A stretch of DNA of 64,000 nucleotides from Deltaproteobacteria bacterium (GCA_011526585.1 WYBB01000243.1:17922-81921); one strand, 5' to 3'; counted from the first letter of the stretch, positions 44,160 to 53,810 are shown. Program-made: numbers and translations. The notes: a model not told the origin generated them from the letters alone.

Positions 44160-46016
44160 TCAGCCGACCTCGTCGCAGGTGACGATCACGTCGAGGGTCT
44201 CGGCGCCGCCGCCGACGAAGATCGTGCCCGAGGTCGGGGTGGCGTCCATGTAGTTGCGCCCGACCGCGACGCGCACGTGGTCGGTCTGGGTCAGGACACC
44301 GTTGGTCGGGTCGAAGCCCTTCCAGCCGAGCTCGGGCAGGTAGACCTGCGCCCAGGCGTGGGTCGCTTCGGCCATGGCACGGTTTTCGTGCTTGGGTCCG
44401 GTGTAGAGGTAGCCGCAGACGTAGCGCGCCGGGATGCCGAGCAGGCGCGCCAAGCATATGAAAAGATTTGTGAAATCCTGACAGACGCCGCGGCGGTTGC
44501 TGTAGGTGTCGAAGGCGGTGGTCAGGACCGTGGTGCTGCCCTGCTGGTAGGCATAGTCGCGATAGATCGACTGGTTCATGTCGATGAGCGAGTCGACGAG
44601 GTCGTAGTCGTTACGCTCGACGAAGGACATCGCGTACTCGTGCAGCTCGACGAGCTGGCTCTCGGGCAGCTCGGGCGGCAAGAGGTAGGGCTGCAGCATG
44701 TGGCGCTGCCACGGCATCCAGTTGAGCGGGATGGTCGTGCGCGCGTGCAGCGGGCGGAACTCGAAGGGGTCTGTGTCGAGCGCGACGACCAGCGAGTGCG
44801 CCTCGATCGTCATCTCGGAAAAGGGCGTGTCGATGACGAGGCGGCGCGCGCGGTTGCCGAAGACGTCGGTGTAGTCGCGCCACTTGCCCTCGACCGAGAC
44901 GCGCAGGTCGTGGCGCGCGAGGCGCTGGAGCTTGTCGCTCACCGGCTCGAAGCGCAATAGATGCGTCGAGCGCTCGACCGGCTTGTCGTAGCGGTAGGTC
45001 GTGCGGTGCAGGACCTCCAGGCGCCGTGGCGGCGCGGTGCGCGGGCGCTGGGGCATCGCGCGCCCGAAGCGCGGGATCGGCAGCGGCGCGGGAGCGGGCG
45101 TCGGTGCGGGCGCGGGCGTGGCGCCGGACGGGGGTTGGGGTCGGGCCGGCTCGATGCGCGGAGAGTCGGGACGGGGAGCGGGAGGCGGAGCAGCTGGGGG
45201 AGGGGAGACGGTGCGGGCGATGGGGGGGACCTCGGCGACGATGGCGCCCTGGCGCACGACGAGCAGCGAGCCGGGCTCGAGGCTGCGCCAGGTTGCCTGG
45301 AGCTCGCACTCGCTCTCGAGGATCCCGGTCGCGATCACCACGCCCTTACGCGCCTTGGCGCCGCGCCGGGTGAGATCGACGGCGATCTCATCGTCGCCGA
45401 AGACCACCTCTTCGTAGGGCGGCTTGATCTCCCAGACCCAGCACGGCTGGGCGCCCTGGGCGTCGGTGTAGACGATGAGGTCGCTGCCGTCCGACAGGCC
45501 ACAGGTCAGGGTGCCGAGCTCGTCGAGCGGCGCGAGCCACGACTGCAGCGTGTGCGGGTCGACCTCGCGCAGGCTCTTCCAGCGGCGCTCGGCGAGGTTG
45601 CTCAGGACGTGGCAGAAGACGAGCTCGGTGTCGGTCGAGCCGACCGGCTCGAAGAGGGCGTCGGCCGCGAGCTCGGGGCGGCGCTCGAGGCTGCCGGCGT
45701 GGATGAAGAGCCAGTCGCGCTTGCCCCACGAGCGCAGAAACGGCTGGGTGTTGGCGTCGACGATGCTGCCCCAGCGCGCCGAGCGGATGTGCAGCATGCA
45801 CAAGGACGACTCGAGGTGCTCCCAGGCGCGTACGAGCTGGCTCTTGTGCGACTGGTTGGCGGGCGCCGGCTCCTTGAGCACGGTCGCCGCCGGATCATGG
45901 CCGGGGTAGAAGCCGATCCCCCAACCGTCGGGCGGCGTGCGGCCCGGGTGCAGACAGCGCATGTCGAAGCTCGGGGACAGCGCCCCTTCGAAAGACATCG
46001 CGAGGAAGCTCGGCAT
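44160..46016 (-). CDS. Class II amidotransferase-like/transglutaminase fusion protein
   Basis: The protein has 618 residues from the ATG at 46016. Residues 1-260 align with class II glutamine amidotransferases (YafJ-like: PPDGWGIGFYPG, LCMLHIRSA, NTQPF, FIHAGSLER, STDTELVFCHVL). Position 2, where the nucleophilic Cys should be, is Pro (MPSFLAMS). A Pro/Ala-rich linker (about 280-335) leads to a transglutaminase N-terminal domain and a core with Cys512 (RRGVCQDF), His553 (ATHAWAQV) and Asp in FDPTNG, all present. The transglutaminase half looks active, while the glutaminase half looks inactive. The pairing suggests control of a protease-like or cross-linking activity by an amide-containing ligand. 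Confidence 0.85.
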   Translation of the reverse strand: MPSFLAMSFEGALSPSFDMRCLHPGRTPPDGWGIGFYPGHDPAATVLKEPAPANQSHKSQLVRAWEHLESSLCMLHIRSARWGSIVDANTQPFLRSWGKRDWLFIHAGSLERRPELAADALFEPVGSTDTELVFCHVLSNLAERRWKSLREVDPHTLQSWLAPLDELGTLTCGLSDGSDLIVYTDAQGAQPCWVWEIKPPYEEVVFGDDEIAVDLTRRGAKARKGVVIATGILESECELQATWRSLEPGSLLVVRQGAIVAEVPPIARTVSPPPAAPPPAPRPDSPRIEPARPQPPSGATPAPAPTPAPAPLPIPRFGRAMPQRPRTAPPRRLEVLHRTTYRYDKPVERSTHLLRFEPVSDKLQRLARHDLRVSVEGKWRDYTDVFGNRARRLVIDTPFSEMTIEAHSLVVALDTDPFEFRPLHARTTIPLNWMPWQRHMLQPYLLPPELPESQLVELHEYAMSFVERNDYDLVDSLIDMNQSIYRDYAYQQGSTTVLTTAFDTYSNRRGVCQDFTNLFICLARLLGIPARYVCGYLYTGPKHENRAMAEATHAWAQVYLPELGWKGFDPTNGVLTQTDHVRVAVGRNYMDATPTSGTIFVGGGAETLDVIVTCDEVG

Positions 46017-46147
46017 GTTCTTGGCGCGACTCCTGAGCCCGTCGCGCCCACCGCGACGCGCGGGCGCCGATGGTGGCGACAAACGCCGCCCGTGTCCAAT
46101 CTTGCGTTCGGGTTGCGGCACCCGGATGAAACGGCGTAGGAGGTGTC

Positions 46148-46537
46148 ATGGCCGACGCCTCCCAGCTCTGCCTCGCGTGCGGCCTGTGTTGTTCGGGCGC
46201 GCTCTTCGACATGGTGCGTGTGACGCACGCCGAGGTGCCGCGCCTGACGAAGCTCGGCCTGCCGGTGATGTTCAAGGACGAGCACGGGGCGGCCATGCTG
46301 CACCCGTGCCCCGCGCTCGACGACACCGCCTGCACGATCTACGAGCACCGCCCGGCGCGCTGCTTCTGGTATCGCTGCTATCTCCTCGAGGCGCTCTACT
46401 CCGACGAGGTCTCGATCGACGAGGCGCTCAAGGTCGTCGCGCTCGCCAAGGAGCTCGAGGGCCCGCAGCGCCAGCAATTCCTCGAGTACCACTTCCTCGG
46501 TCGCTCGGTGCGGCGCGACCGCAAGCGCACACTCTGA
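46148..46537 (+). CDS. YkgJ-family cysteine cluster protein
   Basis: This is a 129-residue protein. The Cys pattern CLACGLCCSG at the N-terminus, HPCPALD and C-T-IYEHRPARCFWYRCYL together form the YkgJ/UPF0153 cluster, thought to bind zinc or an Fe-S cluster. The length is normal for the family. It is divergent from the transglutaminase fusion, with 131 bp between the starts, and GGAGG lies just before the ATG. Confidence 0.9.
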   Translation: MADASQLCLACGLCCSGALFDMVRVTHAEVPRLTKLGLPVMFKDEHGAAMLHPCPALDDTACTIYEHRPARCFWYRCYLLEALYSDEVSIDEALKVVALAKELEGPQRQQFLEYHFLGRSVRRDRKRTL

Positions 46538-46565
46538 GCAGGGCGTCGCGCGTCGCCGACGTCGA

Positions 46566-47219
46566 TCAGAAGGTCCACACCGCGACCATGGCCGGGGCCA
46601 ACACGACGTCGAGCGCCACCTCGGAGACCTCCGAAGCCGCGATGTCCGGGTCGGTGGACGCGACCTCGATCGCGCTCGTGCCGACTTGCAGGAGCGTCGT
46701 GCTCAGGCGCAGCAGGAAGCCGCGGGTCACCACGAGGTCGAGGTCGAGCCCGACGCCGAGACCGAAGTGCGTGCGCGACACGTCGGTCGAGGCGGAGAGG
46801 CCCTCCCCGTTGATGCTCGCGCGGCTGAGGCCAGTGCTCGCGACGAGACGCGCGGTCGGCGCGACGCGCACGCGCGCGCTGGGGTCGAGCACCCAGCGCA
46901 CGCCGAGCTCTCCGCCGAGCGAGCGATCGAGGGCACCGCTGTCGGCCTCGCGGTAGTGCCCGCTGACGCCGAAGGTGAGCCACCAGGCGTCGCTCAAGCG
47001 ACGCTCGAGGACGACGCCCGGCGTCGGTCCTTCGGAGAGGCTGCCGAGCCCGCCGAGCCCCATGAGGCCTCCGAGCAGGAGCGGTTGCAGGCGCAGGCTC
47101 GCGCCGAGCGCCCAGTCGTCGCGTTCGTCAGCGGCGGCGTGCGCAGGCGCGGCGAGGGACGTCGTCGCGACGAGCGCGCACGACAGGGCGGACAGGGCGA
47201 TGTGGTGCAATCGGGGCAT
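46566..47219 (-). CDS. Outer-membrane beta-barrel-like protein
   Basis: The protein has 217 residues from the ATG at 47219, with an AAGGAG site. A signal peptide ending in AHA is followed by alternating strands and Gly-rich turns (GASLRLQPLLLGG, WWLTFGVSGHYRE, LGVRWVLD, FGLGVGLDLDLVV) and a C-terminal VAVWTF, with the terminal Phe typical of outer-membrane barrels. No family is assigned. Convergent with the YkgJ gene. Confidence 0.75.
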   Translation of the reverse strand: MPRLHHIALSALSCALVATTSLAAPAHAAADERDDWALGASLRLQPLLLGGLMGLGGLGSLSEGPTPGVVLERRLSDAWWLTFGVSGHYREADSGALDRSLGGELGVRWVLDPSARVRVAPTARLVASTGLSRASINGEGLSASTDVSRTHFGLGVGLDLDLVVTRGFLLRLSTTLLQVGTSAIEVASTDPDIAASEVSEVALDVVLAPAMVAVWTF

Positions 47220-47399
47220 GGGTGCTCCTTGGGTCGAGGCAGGTGCCGTTGGGGTTGGGGCCGTGCGGCCACGCGCGCTCAAGTCGCTCCGCGGGACCAC
47301 GCTTCCCCGGTGCACGGCGATTGCCACATTGACGGCGCGGCCTTCGAAAAGGGTCTGCAAAATGACACCGTGACACCGCGCCGGCCCTCACCGGGGTCG

Positions 47400-47411
47400 G
47401 AGGTCGACCTC
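47400..47411. promoter_or_regulatory. 12-bp palindrome upstream of the rifampicin phosphotransferase gene
   Basis: GAGGTCGACCTC is a perfect palindrome 63-74 bp before the rph start, followed by a second GGTCGAC. It could be an operator. I do not see the actinobacterial rifamycin-associated element here. Confidence 0.35.
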
Positions 47412-47473
47412 GGTCGACTTTGATCGAGGCGCCGCGCGCGCTATGGTCGCGGGTCGTTGCGGAGGGGGGACGC

Positions 47474-50089
47474 ATGGGTTGCGACGTGCTGGCGTTGGAT
47501 GTGGTCGATCCGGGACAGGTCGCGGTGGTCGGGGGCAAGGGTGCACATCTGGCGGCGCTCTCGCGGATCGATGGCGTGCAGGTGCCGCCGGGGTTCTGCG
47601 TGACGACCGGGGCGTACCGACGCGTCGTGGCGCAGGTGCCGTCGCTGGATGTGCGACTCGAGCGGCTCGCGCGTGTGCGCGCGGACGACGGGGAGGCGAT
47701 CCGTGCGCAGAGCGCCGAGCTCCGTGCGGCGATCGAAGCGCTCGCGGTGCCGGACGACCTGGCGGCGGAGATCGCGCGCGCCGTGGTGCGGTACGGCGAA
47801 GACGCGGCCTACGCCGTGCGCTCGAGCGCGACGGCGGAAGACCTGCCGACCGCATCGTTCGCGGGCCAGCACGACACATTCCTCAACGTCGTGGGCGCCC
47901 AGGCGATCCTGCGGCAGGTCAGCCGCTGCTGGGCGTCGCTCTTCACCGAGCGCGCGGTGAGCTACCGCTTGCGCCACGGCTTCGACCACCGGCGTGTGGA
48001 GATGGCCGTCGTCGTGCAGCGCATGGTCGCTCCGCGGGCGGCCGGCACCCTGTTCACGGCCGATCCCGTGACGGGTCACCGCGGTGTCGTCGCCATCGAG
48101 GCCTGCTTCGGCCTCGGGGAGGCGCTCGTGTCCGGGCGCGTCAACGCCGACGTCTACCGGGTACGCGACGGCGTCGTCTTGGAGCGCGTCGTGGCCGAGA
48201 AGTCCGTGGTGATCGACGCGCTGTCGTCGGGCGGCACGCGCGAGCGCGCCGTCGAGCCGGCGCTGCGGGATCGGCCGGTCCTGAGCGACGCGGAGGTCGT
48301 GCGCCTCGCGCGCCTCGGCAAGCACATCGAGGCGCGCCTCGGCGGTCCGCAAGACATCGAGTGGTGCCTCGCCGACGACGACGTGCACGTCGTCCAGAGC
48401 CGGCCGATCACGACGCTCTTCCCTATCCCCGCGGCGCCCGACGCCGATCGCCACGTGTACGTCTCGGTCGGCCATCAGCAGATGATGACCGATGCGATGA
48501 AGCCGCTCGGGCTCTCGTTCTTCAAGCTCACGGCCGGCCGCCCCATGGTGGAGGCCGGCGGGCGCCTCTTCGTCGACGTCACGCGCGTGCTCGAAGCACC
48601 GGCGGCGCGCGCGTCCCTCCTCGATCTGATGGGCAAGTCCGACCCGCTGACCCGCGACGCGCTGCAGGCGGTCCTCGATCGGGACGGCGCGTGCGCGTCC
48701 GCGACCGAGGGCGCCTCGTCCGCTCCGGCCGCCACGTCGGCCGCCGCTGCACCCGTTCCCGAGCCCGACCCCAACACCGCCGCCGAGCTCGTCGCGCGCT
48801 GCGAGGCGTCGATCGCCGCCGCGCGGAGCGAGATCCACGCGCACTCGGGCGCGGCGCTCTTCGACTTCATCCTCGCGGACCTCGGCGAGCTCAAGCGCCA
48901 CCTCTTCGATCCGCAGGGCCACCGCCTGATCTTCGCGGCGATGCACGCCACCTGGTGGCTCAACGACAACCTGCAGGCGTGGCTGGGCGAGACGAACGCG
49001 GCCGACGTGCTCACGCAGTCGATCCCGGACAACGTCACCTCGCAGATGGGGCTCGCGCTCCTCGACGTCGCGGACGTGATCCGTCGGCACCCGCACGTCG
49101 TCGCGTTCCTGCGTCGTGTCGAGGACGACGGCTTCCTCGACGACCTCGCGGGCCTCCCGGGCGGACAAGAGGCGCACGCCGCGATCCGCGCCTGGCTCGA
49201 CGCATATGGCATGCGCGGCGTCGGCGAGATCGACATCACGCGTCCGCGCTGGAGCGAGCGACCGACGATGCTCTTGCCGATCCTGCTCGGCCACGTCGAC
49301 CGCCTCGAGCCCGGCGCCGCGTCGCGGCGCTTCGAGGAGGGACGTCGCGCCGCGCTCGCCAAGGAGCAGGACCTCCTCCAGCGCCTGCGCAAGCTGCAGG
49401 ACGGTGAGCGCAAGGCCGCCGAGACGAAGCGCATGATCGACGTCCTGCGCGCGCAGATCGGCTATCGCGAGTACCCCAAGCTCGGGATGATCAAACGCTA
49501 CTTCGTCTACAAGCAGGCCCTGCTGGAGGAGGCCGCGCGCCTCGTGCGGGCGGGCGCGCTGAGCGAGGTCGAGGACATCGCCTGGCTCACGTTCGAAGAG
49601 CTGCACGCGGTCGCGCGCGGCGGCCAGATCGACGCAGCGAAGATCCGCGCGCGCAAGGCCGCGTATCATGCCTGTCAGGCGCTCACGCCGCCTCGTGTGC
49701 TCACCTCGGACGGCGAGGCGTTCAGCGGGGACCCGCGCCGCGACGCACTGCCGGACGATGCGCTGTCCGGCCTCGGCGTCTCGTCCGGGATCGTCGAGGG
49801 GCGCGCGCGCGTCATCCTCGACGTCGAACGCGCGCACCTCGGGCCGGGCGAGATCCTCGTCACGACCTGGACCGACCCGAGCTGGACGCCGCTGTTCCTC
49901 GGGATCGGCGGCCTCGTGACCGAGATCGGCGGCCTCATGACCCACGGCGCGGTGGTCGCGCGCGAGTATGGTCTTCCCGCGGTCGTCGGCGTCGCCGACG
50001 CCACGCGCCGCATCCGCGACGGACAGTGGATCCGCGTCGACGGTGCGCGCGGCGTCGTCGAGATCCTCACCCCCGCGACCCGGCGCTGA
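47474..50089 (+). CDS. rph: Rifampicin phosphotransferase (PEP-synthase-like)
   Basis: The protein has 871 residues from the ATG at 47474, after GGAGGGGGGA. The three RPH domains are in order: an ATP-grasp-like N-terminus (GGKGAHLAAL, AVRSSATAEDLP, AAGTLFTADPVTG, QDIEWCL, VQSRPITT), a helical rifampicin-binding middle domain that begins with the diagnostic VSVGHQQMMTDAMKPLG, and a C-terminal swivelling His domain with GGLMTHGAVVAREYG (His824). The His domain carries phosphate from ATP to the drug's C21 hydroxyl, which inactivates rifamycins. The MMTDAMKPLG motif and total length separate it from true PEP synthase. It is likely an intrinsic defence gene of a soil bacterium. Confidence 0.9.
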   Translation: MGCDVLALDVVDPGQVAVVGGKGAHLAALSRIDGVQVPPGFCVTTGAYRRVVAQVPSLDVRLERLARVRADDGEAIRAQSAELRAAIEALAVPDDLAAEIARAVVRYGEDAAYAVRSSATAEDLPTASFAGQHDTFLNVVGAQAILRQVSRCWASLFTERAVSYRLRHGFDHRRVEMAVVVQRMVAPRAAGTLFTADPVTGHRGVVAIEACFGLGEALVSGRVNADVYRVRDGVVLERVVAEKSVVIDALSSGGTRERAVEPALRDRPVLSDAEVVRLARLGKHIEARLGGPQDIEWCLADDDVHVVQSRPITTLFPIPAAPDADRHVYVSVGHQQMMTDAMKPLGLSFFKLTAGRPMVEAGGRLFVDVTRVLEAPAARASLLDLMGKSDPLTRDALQAVLDRDGACASATEGASSAPAATSAAAAPVPEPDPNTAAELVARCEASIAAARSEIHAHSGAALFDFILADLGELKRHLFDPQGHRLIFAAMHATWWLNDNLQAWLGETNAADVLTQSIPDNVTSQMGLALLDVADVIRRHPHVVAFLRRVEDDGFLDDLAGLPGGQEAHAAIRAWLDAYGMRGVGEIDITRPRWSERPTMLLPILLGHVDRLEPGAASRRFEEGRRAALAKEQDLLQRLRKLQDGERKAAETKRMIDVLRAQIGYREYPKLGMIKRYFVYKQALLEEAARLVRAGALSEVEDIAWLTFEELHAVARGGQIDAAKIRARKAAYHACQALTPPRVLTSDGEAFSGDPRRDALPDDALSGLGVSSGIVEGRARVILDVERAHLGPGEILVTTWTDPSWTPLFLGIGGLVTEIGGLMTHGAVVAREYGLPAVVGVADATRRIRDGQWIRVDGARGVVEILTPATRR

Positions 50090-51085
50090 TCAGGGCGCCC
50101 GCCTGGCGAAAGGCGGAGCTGGATCGGGCGCTTGCATGCCGCGGAACGCGTCGAGCCACGCGCCGACGCGTCGCTCGATGTACGAGCGCGGCAGCCCGCC
50201 GGGGCCACGCTCGAAGAAGCCGACGTGACCGCCATGAGGGTGCAGCTCGAGCTCGGTCCGCGCCGCCAGCTCCGCGCGCTCGGGCACGCACGACGGCAGC
50301 ATGAAGGGATCGTCGGCGGCGTGCAGGATGAGGGTCGGCCGCGTGATGCGCGCGAGGTCGGGGCGGCACGAGGCGCGCGTGTAGTAGTCGTCCGCGCTCT
50401 CGTAGCCATGCAGTGGCGCGGTGACGAGCGCGTCGAAGGTGCGGAAGTCGGTCGCGCCGAGCGCGGCCGGCAGATCGATGTGCGAAGCGAGGAGCGCGCG
50501 CTTCTTGCGCAGACCCTGCTTGAGGTGCGCGAGCAGCCAGCGGCCATAGACACGCGAGGCGCCGGCCGCGAGCCGGTCGGCGCAGACCGCGAGGCGGAAC
50601 GGCACCGACACGGCGACGGCGGCGTCGAAGACCTCGCCGTGCGCCCCGTCGGCGAGGAGCTTGAGCACGACGTTGCCGCCGAGCGAGAAGCCGACGGCGC
50701 AGAGCGGGGCGGCGGAATCGCGCTCGCGCAGCGTGCGTGCGACGCGCGCGAGGTCGGCGGTGTCGCCGGAGTGGTAGCTGCGCGCGAGGCGGTTGGGTCG
50801 CGCGCCCGCGCCCCGGAACTCGAAGCGCGTGACCGCCCAGCCGCGCTCGCCGAGCGCCGCCCCGAGCGCCCCTATATAAGGAGAGCGGGCGTGCCCGGCG
50901 AGGCCGTGCACCAGGATCACACGTGCACCGCGCTGAGGGCCGGCGTGATGCAGATCGACGAAGTCGCCGTCGGGCAGCTCGAAGCGCTCGAGCGTGCTCG
51001 GCAGGGCAGGGGGGAAGCGGCCGAAGGCGCCGAAGATGGTCTGGCGATGAGGGCCGCGCAGGAGCGGGTGGGGCTCGAAGGACAT
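50090..51085 (-). CDS. YheT-like alpha/beta hydrolase
   Basis: The protein has 331 residues from the ATG at 51085. YheT/AB-hydrolase-family motifs are present: HPLLRGPHRQTIFG near the start, oxyanion strand VILVHGLAGHARSPY, nucleophile elbow AVGFSLGGNV, Asp in HAADDPF and His in HGGHVGF. Predicted to act on esters. The natural substrate is not known for this family. It ends directly against rph (convergent, no gap) and starts 8 bp after the ATP-grasp gene, with which it is probably cotranscribed. Confidence 0.88.
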   Translation of the reverse strand: MSFEPHPLLRGPHRQTIFGAFGRFPPALPSTLERFELPDGDFVDLHHAGPQRGARVILVHGLAGHARSPYIGALGAALGERGWAVTRFEFRGAGARPNRLARSYHSGDTADLARVARTLRERDSAAPLCAVGFSLGGNVVLKLLADGAHGEVFDAAVAVSVPFRLAVCADRLAAGASRVYGRWLLAHLKQGLRKKRALLASHIDLPAALGATDFRTFDALVTAPLHGYESADDYYTRASCRPDLARITRPTLILHAADDPFMLPSCVPERAELAARTELELHPHGGHVGFFERGPGGLPRSYIERRVGAWLDAFRGMQAPDPAPPFARRAP

Positions 51086-51093
51086 GCCGCGCC

Positions 51094-52332
51094 TCAAGTG
51101 CCGTCGTAGTCGATGCGCACGAGCTCGACGAGGCGCTTGAGCGCGTGCACGACCACGTCGGTGCGCTCGTGCGCGACCACCGCCCAGCCCTCGCCTTCGT
51201 AGCTCGTCGCCTTGGGCTGGCCGACCACCGGCAGCCGGCGCTCGACGACGAAGGCGCCGACCTCGGCCTGGGCTTCGGTCAGACCGCGGATCCGCGCGAC
51301 CCGCCCGCGACCCTGGCCGCGGAAGAACGCCGTGCCGGCGGCCACCACGCGCCGCGGCGGGACGAAGGTGTCGAGCGCCATCAGCTCCGCCCAGGCCGCC
51401 CACATGTCGCGCCGATGCGCGTGCGTCATGAGCGGCATGATGTTCGCCCCCGGCGGGCGCGCGCCGACCTCGTTGACCATCGGCGTGCCGTCGCGTCGCA
51501 GGAACCACTCCATGTGCGAGAGCCCGTGCCGCAGGCCCAGCGCGTCGAGCGCCGTCGCGTTGGTCTTGTCGAACGCGCGGAAGGTCGGGTCGTCGGCCTC
51601 GCGCGGCAGGAGCACGCAGTACTGCATCCACGGGTTCTCGAGCACCTCCAGCGGGCCCGGCAGGTAGTGCGTGCCCGACCGCCAGACGTGCCGGCCAGCG
51701 ACCGTCACCGTCTCGCAGGTGCTCTCGCGCCCTTCGACGAACTCCTCGGCCTGGTACGGTCGCTCCGCGCTCGGCGCCAGCCGCGCGAGCGCCGCCTCGA
51801 GCTCGCGCGCGTCCTTGACGCGGAAGGTCGCGCGCGCCCCGAGGCCGGCCGGCGGCTTGAGCACGATCGGCAGGCCGACCTCGCGCACGAACGCCATGAC
51901 GTCCTCGCGCGAGCGCAGGAGCCGCGAGCGCGCCACGCTCACGCCCGCCGCGCGCAGCACCTTCTTCATGCGGTCCTTGTCGCGGAAGTTGCGCGCGACC
52001 TCGCCGTGCACGCCTTCGATCCCCAGCCGCTCGCGCGCGTCCGCGACCGGGATCTGCAGCTCCTCGAGGTGCGCGAGCAGCCGATCGACCCCGCCCAGCG
52101 CCTGCCCGATCCCGCGACACCCGCGCACCAGCTCGTCGGTGTCGAGGCAGTCGCGGATCTGGTAGTGCGCGTCGAGCCGCTCGCGCAGCGCCGGTTCGAT
52201 CCGGTCGGCCGGCTCGAGCGAGAGCACCCCGACGCGCACCCGCCGGGTCGGCTCGTTGAGCCCGGCCAACGCCGCGAGGAAGCGATTGCTGCCCTCGCGA
52301 AAGAGCGGGGCGACGAAGACGATCGAGCGCAT
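51094..52332 (-). CDS. ATP-grasp family carboxylate-amine ligase-like protein
   Basis: The protein has 412 residues from the ATG at 52332. The ATP-grasp fold is shown by FRDKDRMKKVLRAAGVSVA, PIVLKPPAGLGARATFRV (phosphate-binding Lys and Gly loop), YQAEEFVEGRESTCETV, then WFLRRDGTPMVNEVGARPPG with the metal-binding Glu/Asn. It resembles the dipeptide/argininosuccinate-like ligases of the D-Ala-D-Ala superfamily and would join a carboxylate to an amine. The substrate cannot be named. It is paired with the YheT hydrolase and divergent from a glycosyltransferase. Confidence 0.87.
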   Translation of the reverse strand: MRSIVFVAPLFREGSNRFLAALAGLNEPTRRVRVGVLSLEPADRIEPALRERLDAHYQIRDCLDTDELVRGCRGIGQALGGVDRLLAHLEELQIPVADARERLGIEGVHGEVARNFRDKDRMKKVLRAAGVSVARSRLLRSREDVMAFVREVGLPIVLKPPAGLGARATFRVKDARELEAALARLAPSAERPYQAEEFVEGRESTCETVTVAGRHVWRSGTHYLPGPLEVLENPWMQYCVLLPREADDPTFRAFDKTNATALDALGLRHGLSHMEWFLRRDGTPMVNEVGARPPGANIMPLMTHAHRRDMWAAWAELMALDTFVPPRRVVAAGTAFFRGQGRGRVARIRGLTEAQAEVGAFVVERRLPVVGQPKATSYEGEGWAVVAHERTDVVVHALKRLVELVRIDYDGT

Positions 52333-52379
52333 CGGACCTCCGCGTCTCGGATCGCACCGCGGCGATCGATTGGCAATCG

Positions 52380-53810
52380 GTGAACGTTCGCATAGGCTCC
52401 GACCGCGGCCGCGCTCCCCCTGGTCGGCCGCCGCCGCGTTCAGCTCGTGCGCGCTTTCGGACCCTGAGGTTCTCCATTCGCTCCGACCTGCCCGGCCTCC
52501 TCCGGCGCGCGCGCTCCCACTGGCGGAAGCGCGGCGCCGCACACGTCCTGCGGCTCATCGCGCGCCGCCTGGTCGACCCGATCCTGAGCCTGCCGCCGGA
52601 CCCGACCCCGCTGACGTCCGCCGCGCTCGCGCGTCAGCGTTTCCCCGAGGTGGTGCCGCTCCTGCTGCGAGCACTCCCTTCCAACGCGCGCGCACCCCGC
52701 CGCATCAACGTCGTCACCGATACGATCAGCCCGCCGGATCTCTTCGGCGGCGTCGCGACCTCGCTCATCCTCGGCGCCCTCCTCGCCGAGCGCCACGCGC
52801 TCGAGCTCCGCGTCATCACCCGCGTCACGCCCCCCGACCTGCGCCACGTCGCGCACGTGCTCGGCGTCGCCGGCGTGGCGCTGCCCGCGCATGTGACCTC
52901 CACCTTCGCGCCCTACCGACACCCCGAGCTCGCGGTCGAGGGCCACCCCGAGGAGCTCTTCCTCACGACCTCGTGGTGGACGACCGCCGGCACGCTCGCC
53001 ACCGTGCCCGCGCACCGCGTCGTCTACCTCCTGCAGGAGGACGAGCGCATGTTCTACCCCCACGGCGACCGTCACCTGCGTTGCGCCGAGGTCCTCGCGC
53101 GCCCCGGCCCGACCGTCGTCGTCAATACGCGCCTGCTCTTCGATCACCTCGCCGACAGCGGTCTTCCCGACATCGCCGAGCGCAGCCTCTGGTTCGAGCC
53201 GGCCTTCCCGCGCACCACCTACTTCGCCGAGTCGAGCGCCGTCGCGACCCCCGCGAGCGCCCCCGCACCCCGCCGTCGCTTCTTCTTCTATGCGCGCGGC
53301 CGCCACGATCGCAACCTCTTCACACGCGGCGTCGAGGCGGTCGATCGCGCCATCGCCGAGGGCGTCATCGATCCCGCCCGCTGGGAGCTGCACTTCGTCG
53401 GCAGCGTCATCCCGCCGCTGTCGCTTTCGCGCGGCGTCGCGATCCACCGTCACGAGAACCTGCCCTGGGCCGACTACGCGCGCCTCGTGCGCACGATGGA
53501 CCTCGGCCTCTCGCTCATGTACACCCCGCACCCGTCCTATCCGCCCCTCGATCTCGCCGCCTCGGGCGCCGTCGTCGTGACCAACCGCTTCGGCCCCAAG
53601 CGCGACCTCTCGCGCTACTCGGCCAACATCCTCTGCGTCGATACGAGCGTCGAGGCTCTCGTCGCCGGCCTCGCCGAGGGCGTCGCGCTGGCCACGGACG
53701 ACGCGCGCCGCCTCGCGAATCTCCGCGCCGACCACATCGCGCGCGACTGGTCGCGCACGCTCGCGCCGGTGCTCGACCACATCGCCGCGCGGCACGGCCT
53801 CGCGACCTGA
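52380..53810 (+). CDS. WsaF-like glycosyltransferase
   Basis: The protein has 476 residues if the GTG at 52380 is used; the N-terminal 60 residues are Arg-rich, so the true start may be downstream. Motifs match WsaF-type rhamnosyltransferases of the GT-B fold: INVVTDTISPPDLFGGVATSL, FLTTSWWTTAGTL, YLLQEDERMFYPHGD, then in the nucleotide-sugar half the FFFYARGRHDRNLFTRGVEA and YPPLDLAASGAVVVTN segments. It probably adds a deoxysugar to a cell-surface glycan. Divergent from the ATP-grasp gene, 47 bp away. Confidence 0.85.
   Translation: MNVRIGSDRGRAPPGRPPPRSARARFRTLRFSIRSDLPGLLRRARSHWRKRGAAHVLRLIARRLVDPILSLPPDPTPLTSAALARQRFPEVVPLLLRALPSNARAPRRINVVTDTISPPDLFGGVATSLILGALLAERHALELRVITRVTPPDLRHVAHVLGVAGVALPAHVTSTFAPYRHPELAVEGHPEELFLTTSWWTTAGTLATVPAHRVVYLLQEDERMFYPHGDRHLRCAEVLARPGPTVVVNTRLLFDHLADSGLPDIAERSLWFEPAFPRTTYFAESSAVATPASAPAPRRRFFFYARGRHDRNLFTRGVEAVDRAIAEGVIDPARWELHFVGSVIPPLSLSRGVAIHRHENLPWADYARLVRTMDLGLSLMYTPHPSYPPLDLAASGAVVVTNRFGPKRDLSRYSANILCVDTSVEALVAGLAEGVALATDDARRLANLRADHIARDWSRTLAPVLDHIAARHGLAT

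Noticed and set aside
47441..49945. 834-residue minus-strand frame opposite rph
   Set aside because: Antisense of a well-supported three-domain protein; the composition is of shadow type.
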